Positions 34,053 through 42,893 are shown, counted from the stretch's first letter. The stretch is 64,000 bases of DNA from Vibrio fortis (GCF_000695685.1 NZ_JFFR01000033.1:1-64000); one strand, 5' to 3'. Notes: a model not told the origin generated them from the letters alone. Translations and numbers: made by a program.

Positions 34053-35099
34053 TTACTGACTGTTTGCTTGTTTCGCGAGCTCAGCTGCTTTTTTCTTCGC
34101 GCGTTTCGCCGCATCTTTTTCCGCAAGCTTTTTCAGACCCGCTTTGGTGTAAGCAGTACCGGTTGCATGAGCAATGTCACGAATCACGCCCCACTCTTCT
34201 TTGTAAGAGATAGGAGAGAAACGGTCAGCGCCTTTGAATGCTGCGCTCATTTCTGGTGTAAAGCGGTAGCTAAAGAAGGCTTCGTTGATCTTGTCAACAA
34301 GCTCAGGTTTGAGGTTGTAAGCGTAGCCAAATGCTGACGTTGGGAAACGTGGGCTACGGTAGATGATTTTAAGCTCAGACGCATCTACGCGTCCTGCTGC
34401 AACCATGCGGTCGTAAACATCAGAGGCGACAGGTGCTGCATCGTAGTCTCCGTTGTATACACCCAAAATAGATTGGTCATGCTTACCCGAGTAAAGCACC
34501 TTGTAGTCTTGGTCTGGTACTAAGCCTTTGGCAGGGAAAAGTGCACGTGGCGCAAGGTTGCCAGAGTTTGATGACGCAGAAGTATGCGCAACCTTTTTAC
34601 CTTTCAGATCAGCCATCGTCTTGATGCCGCTGTCTTTACGCACGATAGTGATTAGGTTGTAACCTTGGAAGCCTGACTCATCACCTTTCACGGCGATTGG
34701 TACATAACCCGCTAGGTTAACCGCGTAGCCCGTTGGACCTGTCGAGAAACCTGCAACGTGCAGACGACCAGAGCGCATCGCTTCCACTTGTGCAGAGTTT
34801 GAGTGCACAGTGTAGTAAATCACGCGCTTGCCTGTGATCTTACTTAGGTGCGCTTGGAAATCAGCAAATGCATCTTTATACAAGGCTGGGTCTTCTACAG
34901 GAGTGTAGGTAAACACGAGCGTACTCGGGTCATTCCACTCATCTGGATTTTTAGGCGAGTCTGCCACTAAATCTTGGTTTTCATCACAGTATCGATCGTC
35001 TAACACACCACGGCTAGAGCAGTCGTTTGCCATAGCCATTGAAGGAAGTAGTAGGGAGCTAGCGATTAACAGTCCTTTAACACTGATTTTCATATTCAA
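34053..35099 (-). CDS. phnD: PhnD-like phosphonate/organophosphate binding protein
   Basis: A 348-residue periplasmic binding protein with a signal peptide (KISVKGLLIASSLLLPSMAMA). The fold segments match the phosphate/phosphite/phosphonate PhnD family: STLVFTYTPVEDPALY at the mature N-terminus, HVAGFSTGPTGYAV, the ligand-loop KVAHTSASSNSGNLAPRALF, and GDYDAAPVASDVYDR. The mature N-terminus has two Cys (CSSRGVLDDRYC), and the C-terminus is a long Lys/Ala-rich helix. It is transcribed from a sigma-54 promoter with two upstream dyads, so it is likely a target of the adjacent two-component system. The ligand is not known. Confidence 0.9.
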   Translation of the reverse strand: MNMKISVKGLLIASSLLLPSMAMANDCSSRGVLDDRYCDENQDLVADSPKNPDEWNDPSTLVFTYTPVEDPALYKDAFADFQAHLSKITGKRVIYYTVHSNSAQVEAMRSGRLHVAGFSTGPTGYAVNLAGYVPIAVKGDESGFQGYNLITIVRKDSGIKTMADLKGKKVAHTSASSNSGNLAPRALFPAKGLVPDQDYKVLYSGKHDQSILGVYNGDYDAAPVASDVYDRMVAAGRVDASELKIIYRSPRFPTSAFGYAYNLKPELVDKINEAFFSYRFTPEMSAAFKGADRFSPISYKEEWGVIRDIAHATGTAYTKAGLKKLAEKDAAKRAKKKAAELAKQANSQ

Positions 35100-35138
35100 A
35101 CCTTACTTTTACTTTTTGTTGAGGGTCGAACCTCTTAT

Positions 35139-35155
35139 TGCACCCTTTGTGCCAA
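35139..35155 (-). promoter_or_regulatory. Sigma-54 promoter of the phnD operon
   Basis: Minus strand TTGGCAC-AAAGG-GTGCAA fits the -24/-12 consensus and keeps GG-N10-GC exactly. Transcription would start near 35128, about 30 nt before the phnD start. Confidence 0.8.
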
Positions 35156-35213
35156 CTATTATTTTATTTATTTTCAATAACTTAAAACAAAACCCATCTT
35201 GAGCGATTAGATT

Positions 35214-35231
35214 TGAGTCATTTGTGTCCAA
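35214..35231. promoter_or_regulatory. Enhancer dyad, TGAGTCA-N4-TGTCCAA
   Basis: A slightly degenerate copy of the TGGGTCA-N4-TGTCCCA dyad, centred about 95 bp upstream of the predicted phnD transcription start and 34 bp from the perfect copy at 35248. It is a probable response-regulator site. Confidence 0.65.
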
Positions 35232-35247
35232 GCAATTAATATGAATT

Positions 35248-35265
35248 TGGGTCACTTTTGTCCCA
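35248..35265. promoter_or_regulatory. Enhancer dyad, TGGGTCA-N4-TGTCCCA
   Basis: An inverted repeat with arms TGGG(W)CA, centred about 129 bp upstream of the predicted phnD start. The same motif occurs at 36872 before the phosphodiesterase gene. Confidence 0.7.
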
Positions 35266-35278
35266 CGTTTATCAAGCC

Positions 35279-35302
35279 AAAAAAAGAGCCCGAAGGCTCT
35301 TA
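35279..35302 (-). terminator. Terminator after the glycerophosphodiesterase gene
   Basis: AAGAGCC and GGCTCTT with a TTCGG-type loop, followed on the minus strand by seven T residues. It isolates this gene from the phnD operon downstream. Confidence 0.85.
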
Positions 35303-35373
35303 ATAAACAGATTGAGAATGTCCAATCATAGAGACAGGCAGCTCACTTCATACCGCCCATCTCATCGGCTCAC

Positions 35374-36594
35374 TTAGGCTTTTGGTGCCATGCAGTTAGC
35401 GTAGTACGTCGTTGTAGCAGGCCAGTCACTGAATACACCCAACACTTCAACGTCTTGCGCTAGTACGTCTAGCATCTTCATCATATCGCCATCGTTGTTG
35501 ATGCCTTGCTTGACGCTTTGGTAATACCAACCACCACCTTGTGCCAGTGGACCTGAACGCTCGAGTGTCCAAGCAATGATGTCTAAGTCAGCTTGCTTCG
35601 CCAGTTTAGCGTAGTCAGACGCAACGATTTGGTTATCTTTATCAAGCTCAACCAGAGCAAACAATGGCGGTGCGATGATGTTTACACCCGCTTTTTGTAG
35701 CTCTTTCATGTTCTCAATCGAAGCAACAAAGTCCGCTTGCTCATACACTCGATCGTCTAGATACACCGCTTGTTCACCAAACTTAGGGTTCTCTTTGATC
35801 CAGTACTTAACGTCATCCAGGTTGAATGACTGTAGGTAAGCTTCAGACGCATCAAAACCAGCGGCCTTGACTTCATCCACCAGCTTTTGAGCATACATCT
35901 CTTGGCTAAAGCCATTGAATGGCATCTCGACAGCTGCTGATTTCAGCTCCGGTGTCACCTTCACGCCATGTTGCTTGAACAGCGCTGCACTCTCAGCATG
36001 AGTCATCAAGGTACCACTTTGGCTATAAAGATCAGTTCTCCAGCCAGGCGTGCCATTCATGTACTCTTCAACCGTGGTTGCTTTAGGGTTCGCGCCGTCC
36101 ATTTTCCCTTTAAGAGTCTTAAACTCCGCTAAGGTAAAGTCCGTCGTGCGACACTCCACCTGAGCGTCTTCACCCGAGGCAGGATTAGCTGGTTTAAATG
36201 GAACCGTACATTTCTTGGCAAGCTCAGGGTGAGCCAACACGTCCGTTGTGGTGTGCAAATCGTTTTGTGAGTGACGGCAGACAAGTTCTTTGTCTTTGGT
36301 AAAGGTCACATCACATTCCAAGATGCCAGCACCCATTTGAATCGCAGCGAGATAAGACTCTTTAGTATGTTCAGGGAACTGCATTGGTGCACCACGGTGA
36401 CCAATAGAGAAGTCACTGCGCTGGAAAGGCCCTTCACTACAACTCAATAGCTTAGTTTTCAGCGGTCCTTCGTCCATATTGTTGATTAAAAAGAGGGGAC
36501 GAGGTCCAAGGTTGGCAGACTCTTGTGCTGCCCATGCTGTCATCGAACTCACGCCGAGTATTAAAGCAATTGAACCTTTCAGAATTTGCTTCAT
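35374..36594 (-). CDS. Periplasmic glycerophosphodiester phosphodiesterase (GlpQ-like)
   Basis: A 406-residue secreted enzyme with a signal peptide (ILGVSSMTAWA, cleavage before AQES). The GDPD barrel begins with GHRGAPMQFPEHTKESY, then ECDVTFTKDKELVCRH, which gives the catalytic His/Arg, the metal-binding Glu/Asp and the second His of the family. These enzymes cut glycerophosphodiesters to glycerol 3-phosphate and an alcohol. The start at 36594 has AAGGAGATACAAAC upstream. A sigma-54 promoter about 200 bp upstream and an enhancer dyad link it to the neighbouring two-component genes, and the phn-type importer gene lies next downstream. Confidence 0.92.
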   Translation of the reverse strand: MKQILKGSIALILGVSSMTAWAAQESANLGPRPLFLINNMDEGPLKTKLLSCSEGPFQRSDFSIGHRGAPMQFPEHTKESYLAAIQMGAGILECDVTFTKDKELVCRHSQNDLHTTTDVLAHPELAKKCTVPFKPANPASGEDAQVECRTTDFTLAEFKTLKGKMDGANPKATTVEEYMNGTPGWRTDLYSQSGTLMTHAESAALFKQHGVKVTPELKSAAVEMPFNGFSQEMYAQKLVDEVKAAGFDASEAYLQSFNLDDVKYWIKENPKFGEQAVYLDDRVYEQADFVASIENMKELQKAGVNIIAPPLFALVELDKDNQIVASDYAKLAKQADLDIIAWTLERSGPLAQGGGWYYQSVKQGINNDGDMMKMLDVLAQDVEVLGVFSDWPATTTYYANCMAPKA

Positions 36595-36746
36595 GTTTGT
36601 ATCTCCTTGCAACAAGCAATTATTTTTTACTTTCCTTAATTTGGCCATTCAGTCTCCGCCTTTAACGCTTCCGCTCATCAATAAAAGATACGCATGCAAT
36701 ACGGAGACTGATAGCCTGCCTGCGGCTTTAAGCTACATTAGTTATG

Positions 36747-36790
36747 AGCCGCAATGGCTTTAAGCCGCAATAGCTATAAGCCGCAATGGG
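36747..36790. repeat. Three tandem 16-bp repeats, AGCCGCAATGGCT-like
   Basis: Copies of AGCCGCAAT(G/A)G begin at 36747, 36763 and 36779, 16 bp apart. Each is partly self-complementary (AAGCC..GGCTT), and an inverted GCGGCTTTAAGCT copy lies at 36722. They sit in the leader just downstream of the sigma-54 promoter of the phosphodiesterase gene. Confidence 0.7.
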
Positions 36791-36794
36791 TAAT

Positions 36795-36811
36795 TGCAGG
36801 CATTGTGCCAA
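36795..36811 (-). promoter_or_regulatory. Sigma-54 promoter of the glycerophosphodiesterase gene
   Basis: Minus strand TTGGCAC-AATGC-CTGCAA with the exact GG-N10-GC spacing. The predicted start is near 36784, giving a 190-nt leader that includes the 16-bp repeats. Confidence 0.8.
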
Positions 36812-36871
36812 ATGTTAAAAACCTTATATTACAAACACTTGAAGTAGATATTAATTTATTGATTAATTAAA

Positions 36872-36889
36872 TGGGTCATTACTGTCTTA
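36872..36889. promoter_or_regulatory. Enhancer dyad, TGGGTCA-N4-TGTCTTA
   Basis: One perfect and one weaker half site of the same dyad found upstream of phnD, centred about 97 bp upstream of the predicted start of the phosphodiesterase gene. This is nearly the same distance as at phnD. Confidence 0.6.
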
Positions 36890-36946
36890 TCAGTTTTATC
36901 CCATTTCACACTGACTATATTTGGAACGAACTATGTTTGGAACGAA

Positions 36947-38299
36947 CTATATTTTGAAACTCTCTTTATCAAGCTGATGCTTTTTCATCTTTCGATACAA
37001 GGTTTTACGCGGCAAGTTAAGCTTGTTCGACACATCATTGATGTTGCCAGCGCTCTCTATCAAAGCTTCTGTTAACACGTTACGCTCGTACTGCTCCATC
37101 TGTTTCTCAAATGCAAATTCACCACTGGTCGATTCACAGCTTGGCGATTGCAGATCAAAACCATCCCCCACAATACCGAGTACAAAACGGTCTGCGACAT
37201 TACGGAGCTCACGCACGTTGCCCGGCCACTCATGTCGACACAACTGCTGGATCTGCTCAGGATAAATTGTCGATGGACGAGTCTTGTATTTGTGGCTAGC
37301 TTGAACAACAAAGTGTCGAAACAGCAGTTGAATGTCCTCTTTACGATGGCGTAGAGCCGGCAGATTCAGACTGGCGATATTCAAGCGATAGAAAAGATCG
37401 GCTCTAAACTCACCCGATTCACTCAGGCTAGCGAGATCGGCTTTGCTTGCCGCAACCACAACAATATCAACAGGGATCAGTTCATTGCCGCCAACACGCT
37501 CAATGGTTCGCTCCTGAATCACTCGCAGCAATTTGATTTGCACCGCGATAGGCATACTTTCGATTTCATCAAGGAATAGGGTTCCACCACTCGCCTGCTC
37601 TATTTTGCCAATGCGTTTTTTATTGGCGCTGGTGAACGACCCTGCCTCGTGGCCAAACAACTCACTCTCAATGATGCTCTCTGTCATACCGCCACAGTTA
37701 ATCGCCACAAACGGTTTGGTTTTTCGTCGGCTAAATTGATGAAGCGCTCTTGCTATCACCTCTTTCCCTGTCCCCGTCTCACCATTAATTATGGTATCCA
37801 CACCTGTGTGTGCTAGGGCGAGAACCTGTTTACGAATACTCTCCATGCCCTTTGATTGACCGATAACGACAGACTCAATTGGTAAATCGCTCTCTTCACT
37901 CTCACCAAAGGTTTGAGGGCTGTAGCTCTGACATTGTGTGAGCGCGAGATTGAGCTTCTCTACCAACTCACTGGTATCTAATGGTTTTTCTAAGAAATCA
38001 AACGCACCCAGCTTCATCGCTTCAATCGCCATAGGTATGTCACCGTGACCACTCATCAATAACACTTGTACGTTCGGTGCTCGATGTTGAATCGCACTGA
38101 CTAAACTCAACCCATCGATTTTCGGCATTCGAACATCACTCAACACCACAGATTGGCTGCTTCCTTTCAGCGACTTGAGTGCCAAATTAGGGTCGGTGTA
38201 ACTGGTGACGTTGAAGCCCTCGAGCTCAAGCATTTCACTCACCGCTTCGACAACGTCCAGTTCGTCATCAATCAAAATAATGTGGTTGTCTTGGGTCAT
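36947..38299 (-). CDS. NtrC-family sigma-54-dependent response regulator
   Basis: A 450-residue DctD/PgtA-type activator. The receiver (1-120) has the phospho-acceptor Asp55 (SDVRMP) and Lys105. The AAA+ domain has Walker A GETGTGKE (173-180) and Walker B GGTLFLDEIE. A Fis-type HTH ends the protein (AGNINDVSNKLNLPRKTLYR). The sigma-54-contact loop, normally GAFTGA, reads GSFTSA (220-225), keeping the key Phe and Thr. The gene overlaps the kinase gene by four bases (ATGA). It probably activates the two sigma-54 promoters downstream, at the phosphodiesterase and phnD genes. Confidence 0.93.
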   Translation of the reverse strand: MTQDNHIILIDDELDVVEAVSEMLELEGFNVTSYTDPNLALKSLKGSSQSVVLSDVRMPKIDGLSLVSAIQHRAPNVQVLLMSGHGDIPMAIEAMKLGAFDFLEKPLDTSELVEKLNLALTQCQSYSPQTFGESEESDLPIESVVIGQSKGMESIRKQVLALAHTGVDTIINGETGTGKEVIARALHQFSRRKTKPFVAINCGGMTESIIESELFGHEAGSFTSANKKRIGKIEQASGGTLFLDEIESMPIAVQIKLLRVIQERTIERVGGNELIPVDIVVVAASKADLASLSESGEFRADLFYRLNIASLNLPALRHRKEDIQLLFRHFVVQASHKYKTRPSTIYPEQIQQLCRHEWPGNVRELRNVADRFVLGIVGDGFDLQSPSCESTSGEFAFEKQMEQYERNVLTEALIESAGNINDVSNKLNLPRKTLYRKMKKHQLDKESFKI

Positions 38300-40302
38300 G
38301 AGTGTGTGCCTTTTGGTAAAGTGACGATGAAAGTTGTGCCTTGGTGTTCTTGAGATTCAACGTGAATCGAGCCACCAAAGTCTTTTATGATGTTGTAAGC
38401 AATGGACAAACCAAGTCCGAGCCCTTTTCCAGAACTTTTGCGTGAATAAAATGGGTCAAACAAGTACGGGAGATCCTCTTGAGGAATACCTAAACCGTTG
38501 TCTTTGACTGATACTTCGATGGTCTCTGGGTGTTCAGAGGTAGAAATGGTCAACTTAGGATGTTCTTTGTGCTCGATAGCATCTAACGCATTGCTAATTA
38601 GATTCACCAAGACTTGTTCTAAACGGATACTATTGGCTCGAACCAACAAAGACCGATGCGGTGAATACTCAATGTTGACTCCGCTTTGGCGAGTCTCAAA
38701 CAAGTCAATCGCATCGCTAATCACATCGTTCAGTACAACACTGGTTAGCTTGCCATCGCTCTTACGCGAAAATGCTTTCAGGTGACGGGTAATCGCTGCG
38801 ACTTTCTCTAGTAATGTCTCGATCTTCTGCAGGTTGTTCGCCGCCTTATCTGGGCGCTCTTTTTCCAGCCACAACTGTGCACTGCGAACATGGCTATTTA
38901 CTGCCGTCAGAGGTTGATTGATTTCATGTGTAATGCCGACACTCAACTGCCCCAAAGCCGCAAGCTTACCTGCTTGAATCAGCTCATCTTGGGTCACGCG
39001 CAATTTCTCTTCAGCAATAGTGCGCTCGATAACCTCAGCTTCGAGCTTACGATTGGTCTGTTTCACAACCTTAGCGGTGGTTTGGAACACTCTTAAATAC
39101 TTAGCCATTTGCGTCACTTCATCGCGACCGCGAATCGCGACTTCGGTATCTAGATGCCCAGTAGAGATAGCGAACATGTTGTCTTTTAGTTGCAAGAGGC
39201 GCTCTAAAACACTCTTTCGAACATAGAACCAGGATATCGCCGCTGCGGCTAATACGCTAAACAGGGAGAGAAACAGAGACAGTCGCTGATTTGAAAGCAG
39301 AGACTGTTGAGCTTGTTGAATGGATTGATCGATATTGCCATTCACCTTGCTGGTGTGGCTTTCAATCTGAACCGTGAGCTGGTTAAGGTGCTCTCGGCTA
39401 TTTTGTAGAAAGTACATCTCTTGATAACGGTGATCGAGCGCCTTATTTTTTAACTCGTACAGAGTGCTTGTACTAGATGCCAAGCTATAGATCACCATTA
39501 ACTGTTCATCCAGCTCAGGAAATTCACTCCTTAGATCGCCACTCGCCCAAATGCCCCACCACTCTTCACCGACCTGCTCTAGACGGTATCCAGTGTAGTC
39601 CAGCTCATTAAAACTTGAATCGTTGTAAAGCTTCTCGACCAAACCCAGTTGATAGTAAAGCAGTGCCTTTAATTGGGCGAAATCAATCTGCTGCTTACTC
39701 GATTGAGGGAGCTCATCGAGTGCGTCACTGGCTTGTTGGAGCAATGGATAGAAACCTTCTAACAGGTTACGTAACTCTTTGTTAAGCTGCTGCGACTCTA
39801 TTTCACTTTGATACAGCAAGCTCAAGCTATTGTGAACTTGTGAGATCAGATCTTTAAAGTAAGAGTGGTAGTCGGGAAATTGAACCATGATGCCTTTCAT
39901 CTCCGAAATGGCTTGTTCAATTCGCAGCATCGCTTGTTGGCGCTCTAGGTTGGATTCAGCACCACTGAGTTGGGAAGAGGTTGTGATGACTTCTCTGACT
40001 CTGTCATTCAGACGAGCCGCATTGTCGAGAGCAGGGATCTCTTGCTCCTTCAGCTCGACAAGACGTTGATTGAGAATATCAAAAGTGAAGCTAGAAAAGA
40101 CCGAAAGAAAGATCGTCGTCATCGACAGCATCGCTAAAGCCAACACCAAACGCAGTTCAATGCCTTTCCAATTGAACCACCTTCGACGTGAAAACTTCGC
40201 CCGCAACGTGGCTTCAAAGCGAAATTCATCGTCTACAAGTTGGGAAGAATCACTACACACACTCTTTACTCTTTCTATCGAAAAATTCACAGTAAGCGTC
40301 AA
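38296..40302 (-). CDS. Sensor histidine kinase (DctB/PgtB-like)
   Basis: A 668-residue membrane kinase. A cytoplasmic N-terminus of about 50 residues precedes TM1 (51-74). A helical periplasmic sensor of about 265 residues (75-340) is rich in Gln/Leu heptads, and TM2 is 341-361. HAMP, coiled coil, HisKA with His459 (GITHEINQPL) and an HATPase domain with DNGLGIP and GLGLGLS follow. The NxxxN box is in VNLISNALDA. The frame opens with TTG, with GTG at 40290 as an alternative and no strong ribosome site, so the start is uncertain. It pairs with the overlapping response regulator gene. The likely signal is a phosphorus compound, by gene context only. Confidence 0.9.
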   Translation of the reverse strand: MTLTVNFSIERVKSVCSDSSQLVDDEFRFEATLRAKFSRRRWFNWKGIELRLVLALAMLSMTTIFLSVFSSFTFDILNQRLVELKEQEIPALDNAARLNDRVREVITTSSQLSGAESNLERQQAMLRIEQAISEMKGIMVQFPDYHSYFKDLISQVHNSLSLLYQSEIESQQLNKELRNLLEGFYPLLQQASDALDELPQSSKQQIDFAQLKALLYYQLGLVEKLYNDSSFNELDYTGYRLEQVGEEWWGIWASGDLRSEFPELDEQLMVIYSLASSTSTLYELKNKALDHRYQEMYFLQNSREHLNQLTVQIESHTSKVNGNIDQSIQQAQQSLLSNQRLSLFLSLFSVLAAAAISWFYVRKSVLERLLQLKDNMFAISTGHLDTEVAIRGRDEVTQMAKYLRVFQTTAKVVKQTNRKLEAEVIERTIAEEKLRVTQDELIQAGKLAALGQLSVGITHEINQPLTAVNSHVRSAQLWLEKERPDKAANNLQKIETLLEKVAAITRHLKAFSRKSDGKLTSVVLNDVISDAIDLFETRQSGVNIEYSPHRSLLVRANSIRLEQVLVNLISNALDAIEHKEHPKLTISTSEHPETIEVSVKDNGLGIPQEDLPYLFDPFYSRKSSGKGLGLGLSIAYNIIKDFGGSIHVESQEHQGTTFIVTLPKGTHS

Positions 40303-40718
40303 TGATTCAAAGAGTTAGGATGTTAAATAAGCCACGCCAACCAAGCGTATTGTTTTAGAGAAACAATGAAATCGCCCACAATCATTAACATTTCACATAA
40401 AACACCATAACAATTCTTTTATAAAGTGCTGACTGTGCATTTTGCGATAACAGAAAGTGACCTCGTAGACAGAACCAAAATTGTGTTAGGCCGAGGGCTA
40501 TTGGAAAAGCGTTCCAACAAACTATTTTTACTCAACTGCATACCTTTTATAGGTGAATAATTTTGCACCAAATCATATTCCGGGTGGTGAAATGTAAATT
40601 TATTGTGACTGAGATCTCTCAGCCCTTTTTCTCATCCTCAGCCCTTTGATTTATGGATGATTTGCCTCTGTTTCACTTGGTCAATAATGAAGCAAAACAC
40701 AATAATAAGGACTTGAAC
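40303..40718. other. Divergent intergenic region upstream of kinase and amylase genes
   Basis: About 415 bp. A CTGAGA-TC-TCTCAG dyad is at 40610-40623, and a GAGGATGAG segment (minus strand, near 40631-40641) resembles a MalT box at 8 of 10 positions. Neither is strong evidence. No coding frame is supported before the GTG at 40719. Confidence 0.4.
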
Positions 40719-42737
40719 GTGAAACGCACCCTAACTACGACGGCTTTAGCGGTTTCTTTCGCACTCTTAGCTGGATGCCAGTCTACAACCGAGACCTCTG
40801 AGCAGGTCGACCTCAATGCCTACCAATGTCAAACCACACACAGCGCTGAAATCAACGACCTGCGTATCTACCAAGTAATGGTCGAAAGCTTTGTGAATGG
40901 CGATGACTCTATCGGGCACGGTACCGGCTACGGCACTAGCCACCATAAAGGCGATATTCAGGGCATCATCGACTCACTCGATTACATTCAATCGCTGGGT
41001 ATGAACGGTATTTGGCTAACACCTATCTTCAATTCTGAGCCTGTTGCAGGACAAGATCACTGGGCAGATAGACTTGATGCAACGGGCTACTTTGCCACTG
41101 ACTATTTCAGTATCGACCCACGATTCGGTACGTTAGAGCAAGCTAAACAGCTAGTAGAAGAGGCGCACGCTCGCGGCTTATACGTATTCTTTGATGGCGT
41201 ATTCGGTCACCATAAAGGTAATGTTGCGCCTTCACCTACTGGTAAACTACCACAAGGCGAGAACAACCCTGTCGCTTACCCAGAGAGTTTAGAGTTCTAC
41301 AAAGAGGTCGCGACTTACTGGATCAAAGAACTTAAGATTGATGGCTGGCGTCTTGACCAAGCGTATCAAGTACCAAAAGACGCATGGGCAGAAATTCGTG
41401 AGAGTGTCGATGTCGCCTCTGCAGAAGTTGAATACGTAAACTCAGAGGGTGAAACCGTTAATCCACTGGGTTACATGGTTGCTGAGATTTGGGCGGGAGA
41501 AAACCGCATTATCGAAACAGGCTATGGTACTAACAGCTCTCCGGCACTCTGCTCTGCGTTTGACTTCCCTGTGCGTTACCGCTTAACAGAGACGCTTGCT
41601 GTAAACGAAGCCGGTGTCGGTGGCAAAGGCGGTGAGTGGCTAGCAGAAGGCATGTCATTACACTCACTTTACCCAGACCACGCAAAACCAAACCTTATGA
41701 TTGGTAACCACGACGTAGTGCGCTTTGGTGACTTGCTGCAACGTGGCGATATCGCTTCACCAGAAGACGATGAATACTGGCAACGATACAAAGCAGCTTT
41801 CTCATTCCAAGCAGCTTACACAGGTCCAATCACCACTTACTACGGTGACGAGATTGGTGATCAGCTAGATGGGTTTGCTGACAAAGTATGGGAAGATTGT
41901 GCTATTCCAGGACTGTGTGATGACCACGTGGCGCGTACCAGCGGTAAAGTGGAAGGTATAACAGCTGACCTTAATGCCCGCGAACAAGATCTGAAGCAGT
42001 ATGTGACAACTCTGATGACACTTCGCCAGGAGCACCCGGCACTGTCTCAAGGTAAGCGAACTCATCTACTTGCTAACGAATCCGTTTACGTCGACCACAA
42101 AGGTGACGAAAACGAAGCGATCATCTATGCCATTAACGTCACTGACAAGGCATACACACTAGAGCTCACTAAGAAACAATCTGGCTCTGACGCTGGACTG
42201 AGCGACCTGCTCACTCAAGACAAAATCGCCGCATCCGGTGACAGCTACCAAATTGAGCTAGCACCATTTGAAGGTCGATTCTTGAGCGTAGATAAACCAA
42301 GTGCTGCGGGACCTGTCGCTGCGGCGATGGCGAGCGCTCCAGTCTCTGGCCAAGGCTTTATGGCTCAGTGTGATAACCCTGTCGTATCTGAAGCTGGCCC
42401 AGTGAACAGTAAGCTATACGTCGTAGGTAACTTCGCAGACTCTGGCTGGAAACACAAAGAAGGCAGAGCCTTTACCTACCGCGGTGACAATACCTATCAA
42501 GTTGTGACTAAAGAGAAACCGGGCAGCTACCGCATGCAATATGCGTCTAAATCTTGGTCTCCGCAGTACACAGCTGATGGTCTGAATATCAAACTTGGTC
42601 AAGAGGCGGCACTAACCAAAGGCGGTTATGGTAAAGATACCGCTGTTACCATCCGTGACGGTGGTAAGTATGTTTGGAGCTTGAAGTTTGACGATGCAGG
42701 TAAGCCACTGCAAGTTATGGCTTCAAAGTGTCCCTAG
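40719..42737 (+). CDS. GH13 alpha-amylase family lipoprotein
   Basis: A 672-residue secreted glycoside hydrolase. From GTG 40719 (AAGGA eight bases upstream) it has a lipoprotein signal ending LLAGC. The GH13 barrel shows the conserved regions DGWRLDQAYQ (nucleophile Asp), AEIWAGE (acid/base Glu) and GNHDVVRFGD (third Asp). A C-terminal domain of about 120 residues (KLYVVGNFADSGWKHK onward) resembles a starch-binding or pullulanase-type beta domain. It probably acts on maltodextrin-like substrates at the cell surface. Single gene with a strong terminator. Confidence 0.88.
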   Translation: MKRTLTTTALAVSFALLAGCQSTTETSEQVDLNAYQCQTTHSAEINDLRIYQVMVESFVNGDDSIGHGTGYGTSHHKGDIQGIIDSLDYIQSLGMNGIWLTPIFNSEPVAGQDHWADRLDATGYFATDYFSIDPRFGTLEQAKQLVEEAHARGLYVFFDGVFGHHKGNVAPSPTGKLPQGENNPVAYPESLEFYKEVATYWIKELKIDGWRLDQAYQVPKDAWAEIRESVDVASAEVEYVNSEGETVNPLGYMVAEIWAGENRIIETGYGTNSSPALCSAFDFPVRYRLTETLAVNEAGVGGKGGEWLAEGMSLHSLYPDHAKPNLMIGNHDVVRFGDLLQRGDIASPEDDEYWQRYKAAFSFQAAYTGPITTYYGDEIGDQLDGFADKVWEDCAIPGLCDDHVARTSGKVEGITADLNAREQDLKQYVTTLMTLRQEHPALSQGKRTHLLANESVYVDHKGDENEAIIYAINVTDKAYTLELTKKQSGSDAGLSDLLTQDKIAASGDSYQIELAPFEGRFLSVDKPSAAGPVAAAMASAPVSGQGFMAQCDNPVVSEAGPVNSKLYVVGNFADSGWKHKEGRAFTYRGDNTYQVVTKEKPGSYRMQYASKSWSPQYTADGLNIKLGQEAALTKGGYGKDTAVTIRDGGKYVWSLKFDDAGKPLQVMASKCP

Positions 42738-42818
42738 TCTCAACAACAAGCTTCGACGACGCGTATTAGCGCCTATTTAGCTGGCTAATCACTGGCTAGC
42801 AACGCTGATTAAACGAAT

Positions 42819-42868
42819 CGGCTAACTCAAATATGGTTCCCCGCCATTATGAGTTAGCCGATTTTTTT
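42819..42868 (+). terminator. Terminator after the amylase gene
   Basis: CGGCTAACTCA and TGAGTTAGCCG form an 11-bp perfect stem followed by seven T residues. Confidence 0.85.
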
Positions 42869-42893
42869 ATGTGCTAACTATTAAGGTTTCTGT

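Noticed and set aside
31579..35099. A complete phosphonate degradation operon
   Set aside because: Only the importer genes are present. No phnG-M C-P lyase, phnWX or ptxD-like gene is near, so phosphonate as the substrate cannot be claimed.
40625..40645. MalT-box-like sequence upstream of the amylase gene
   Set aside because: Only 8 of 10 positions match, only one copy is seen and it is inverted; MalT promoters normally carry several boxes.
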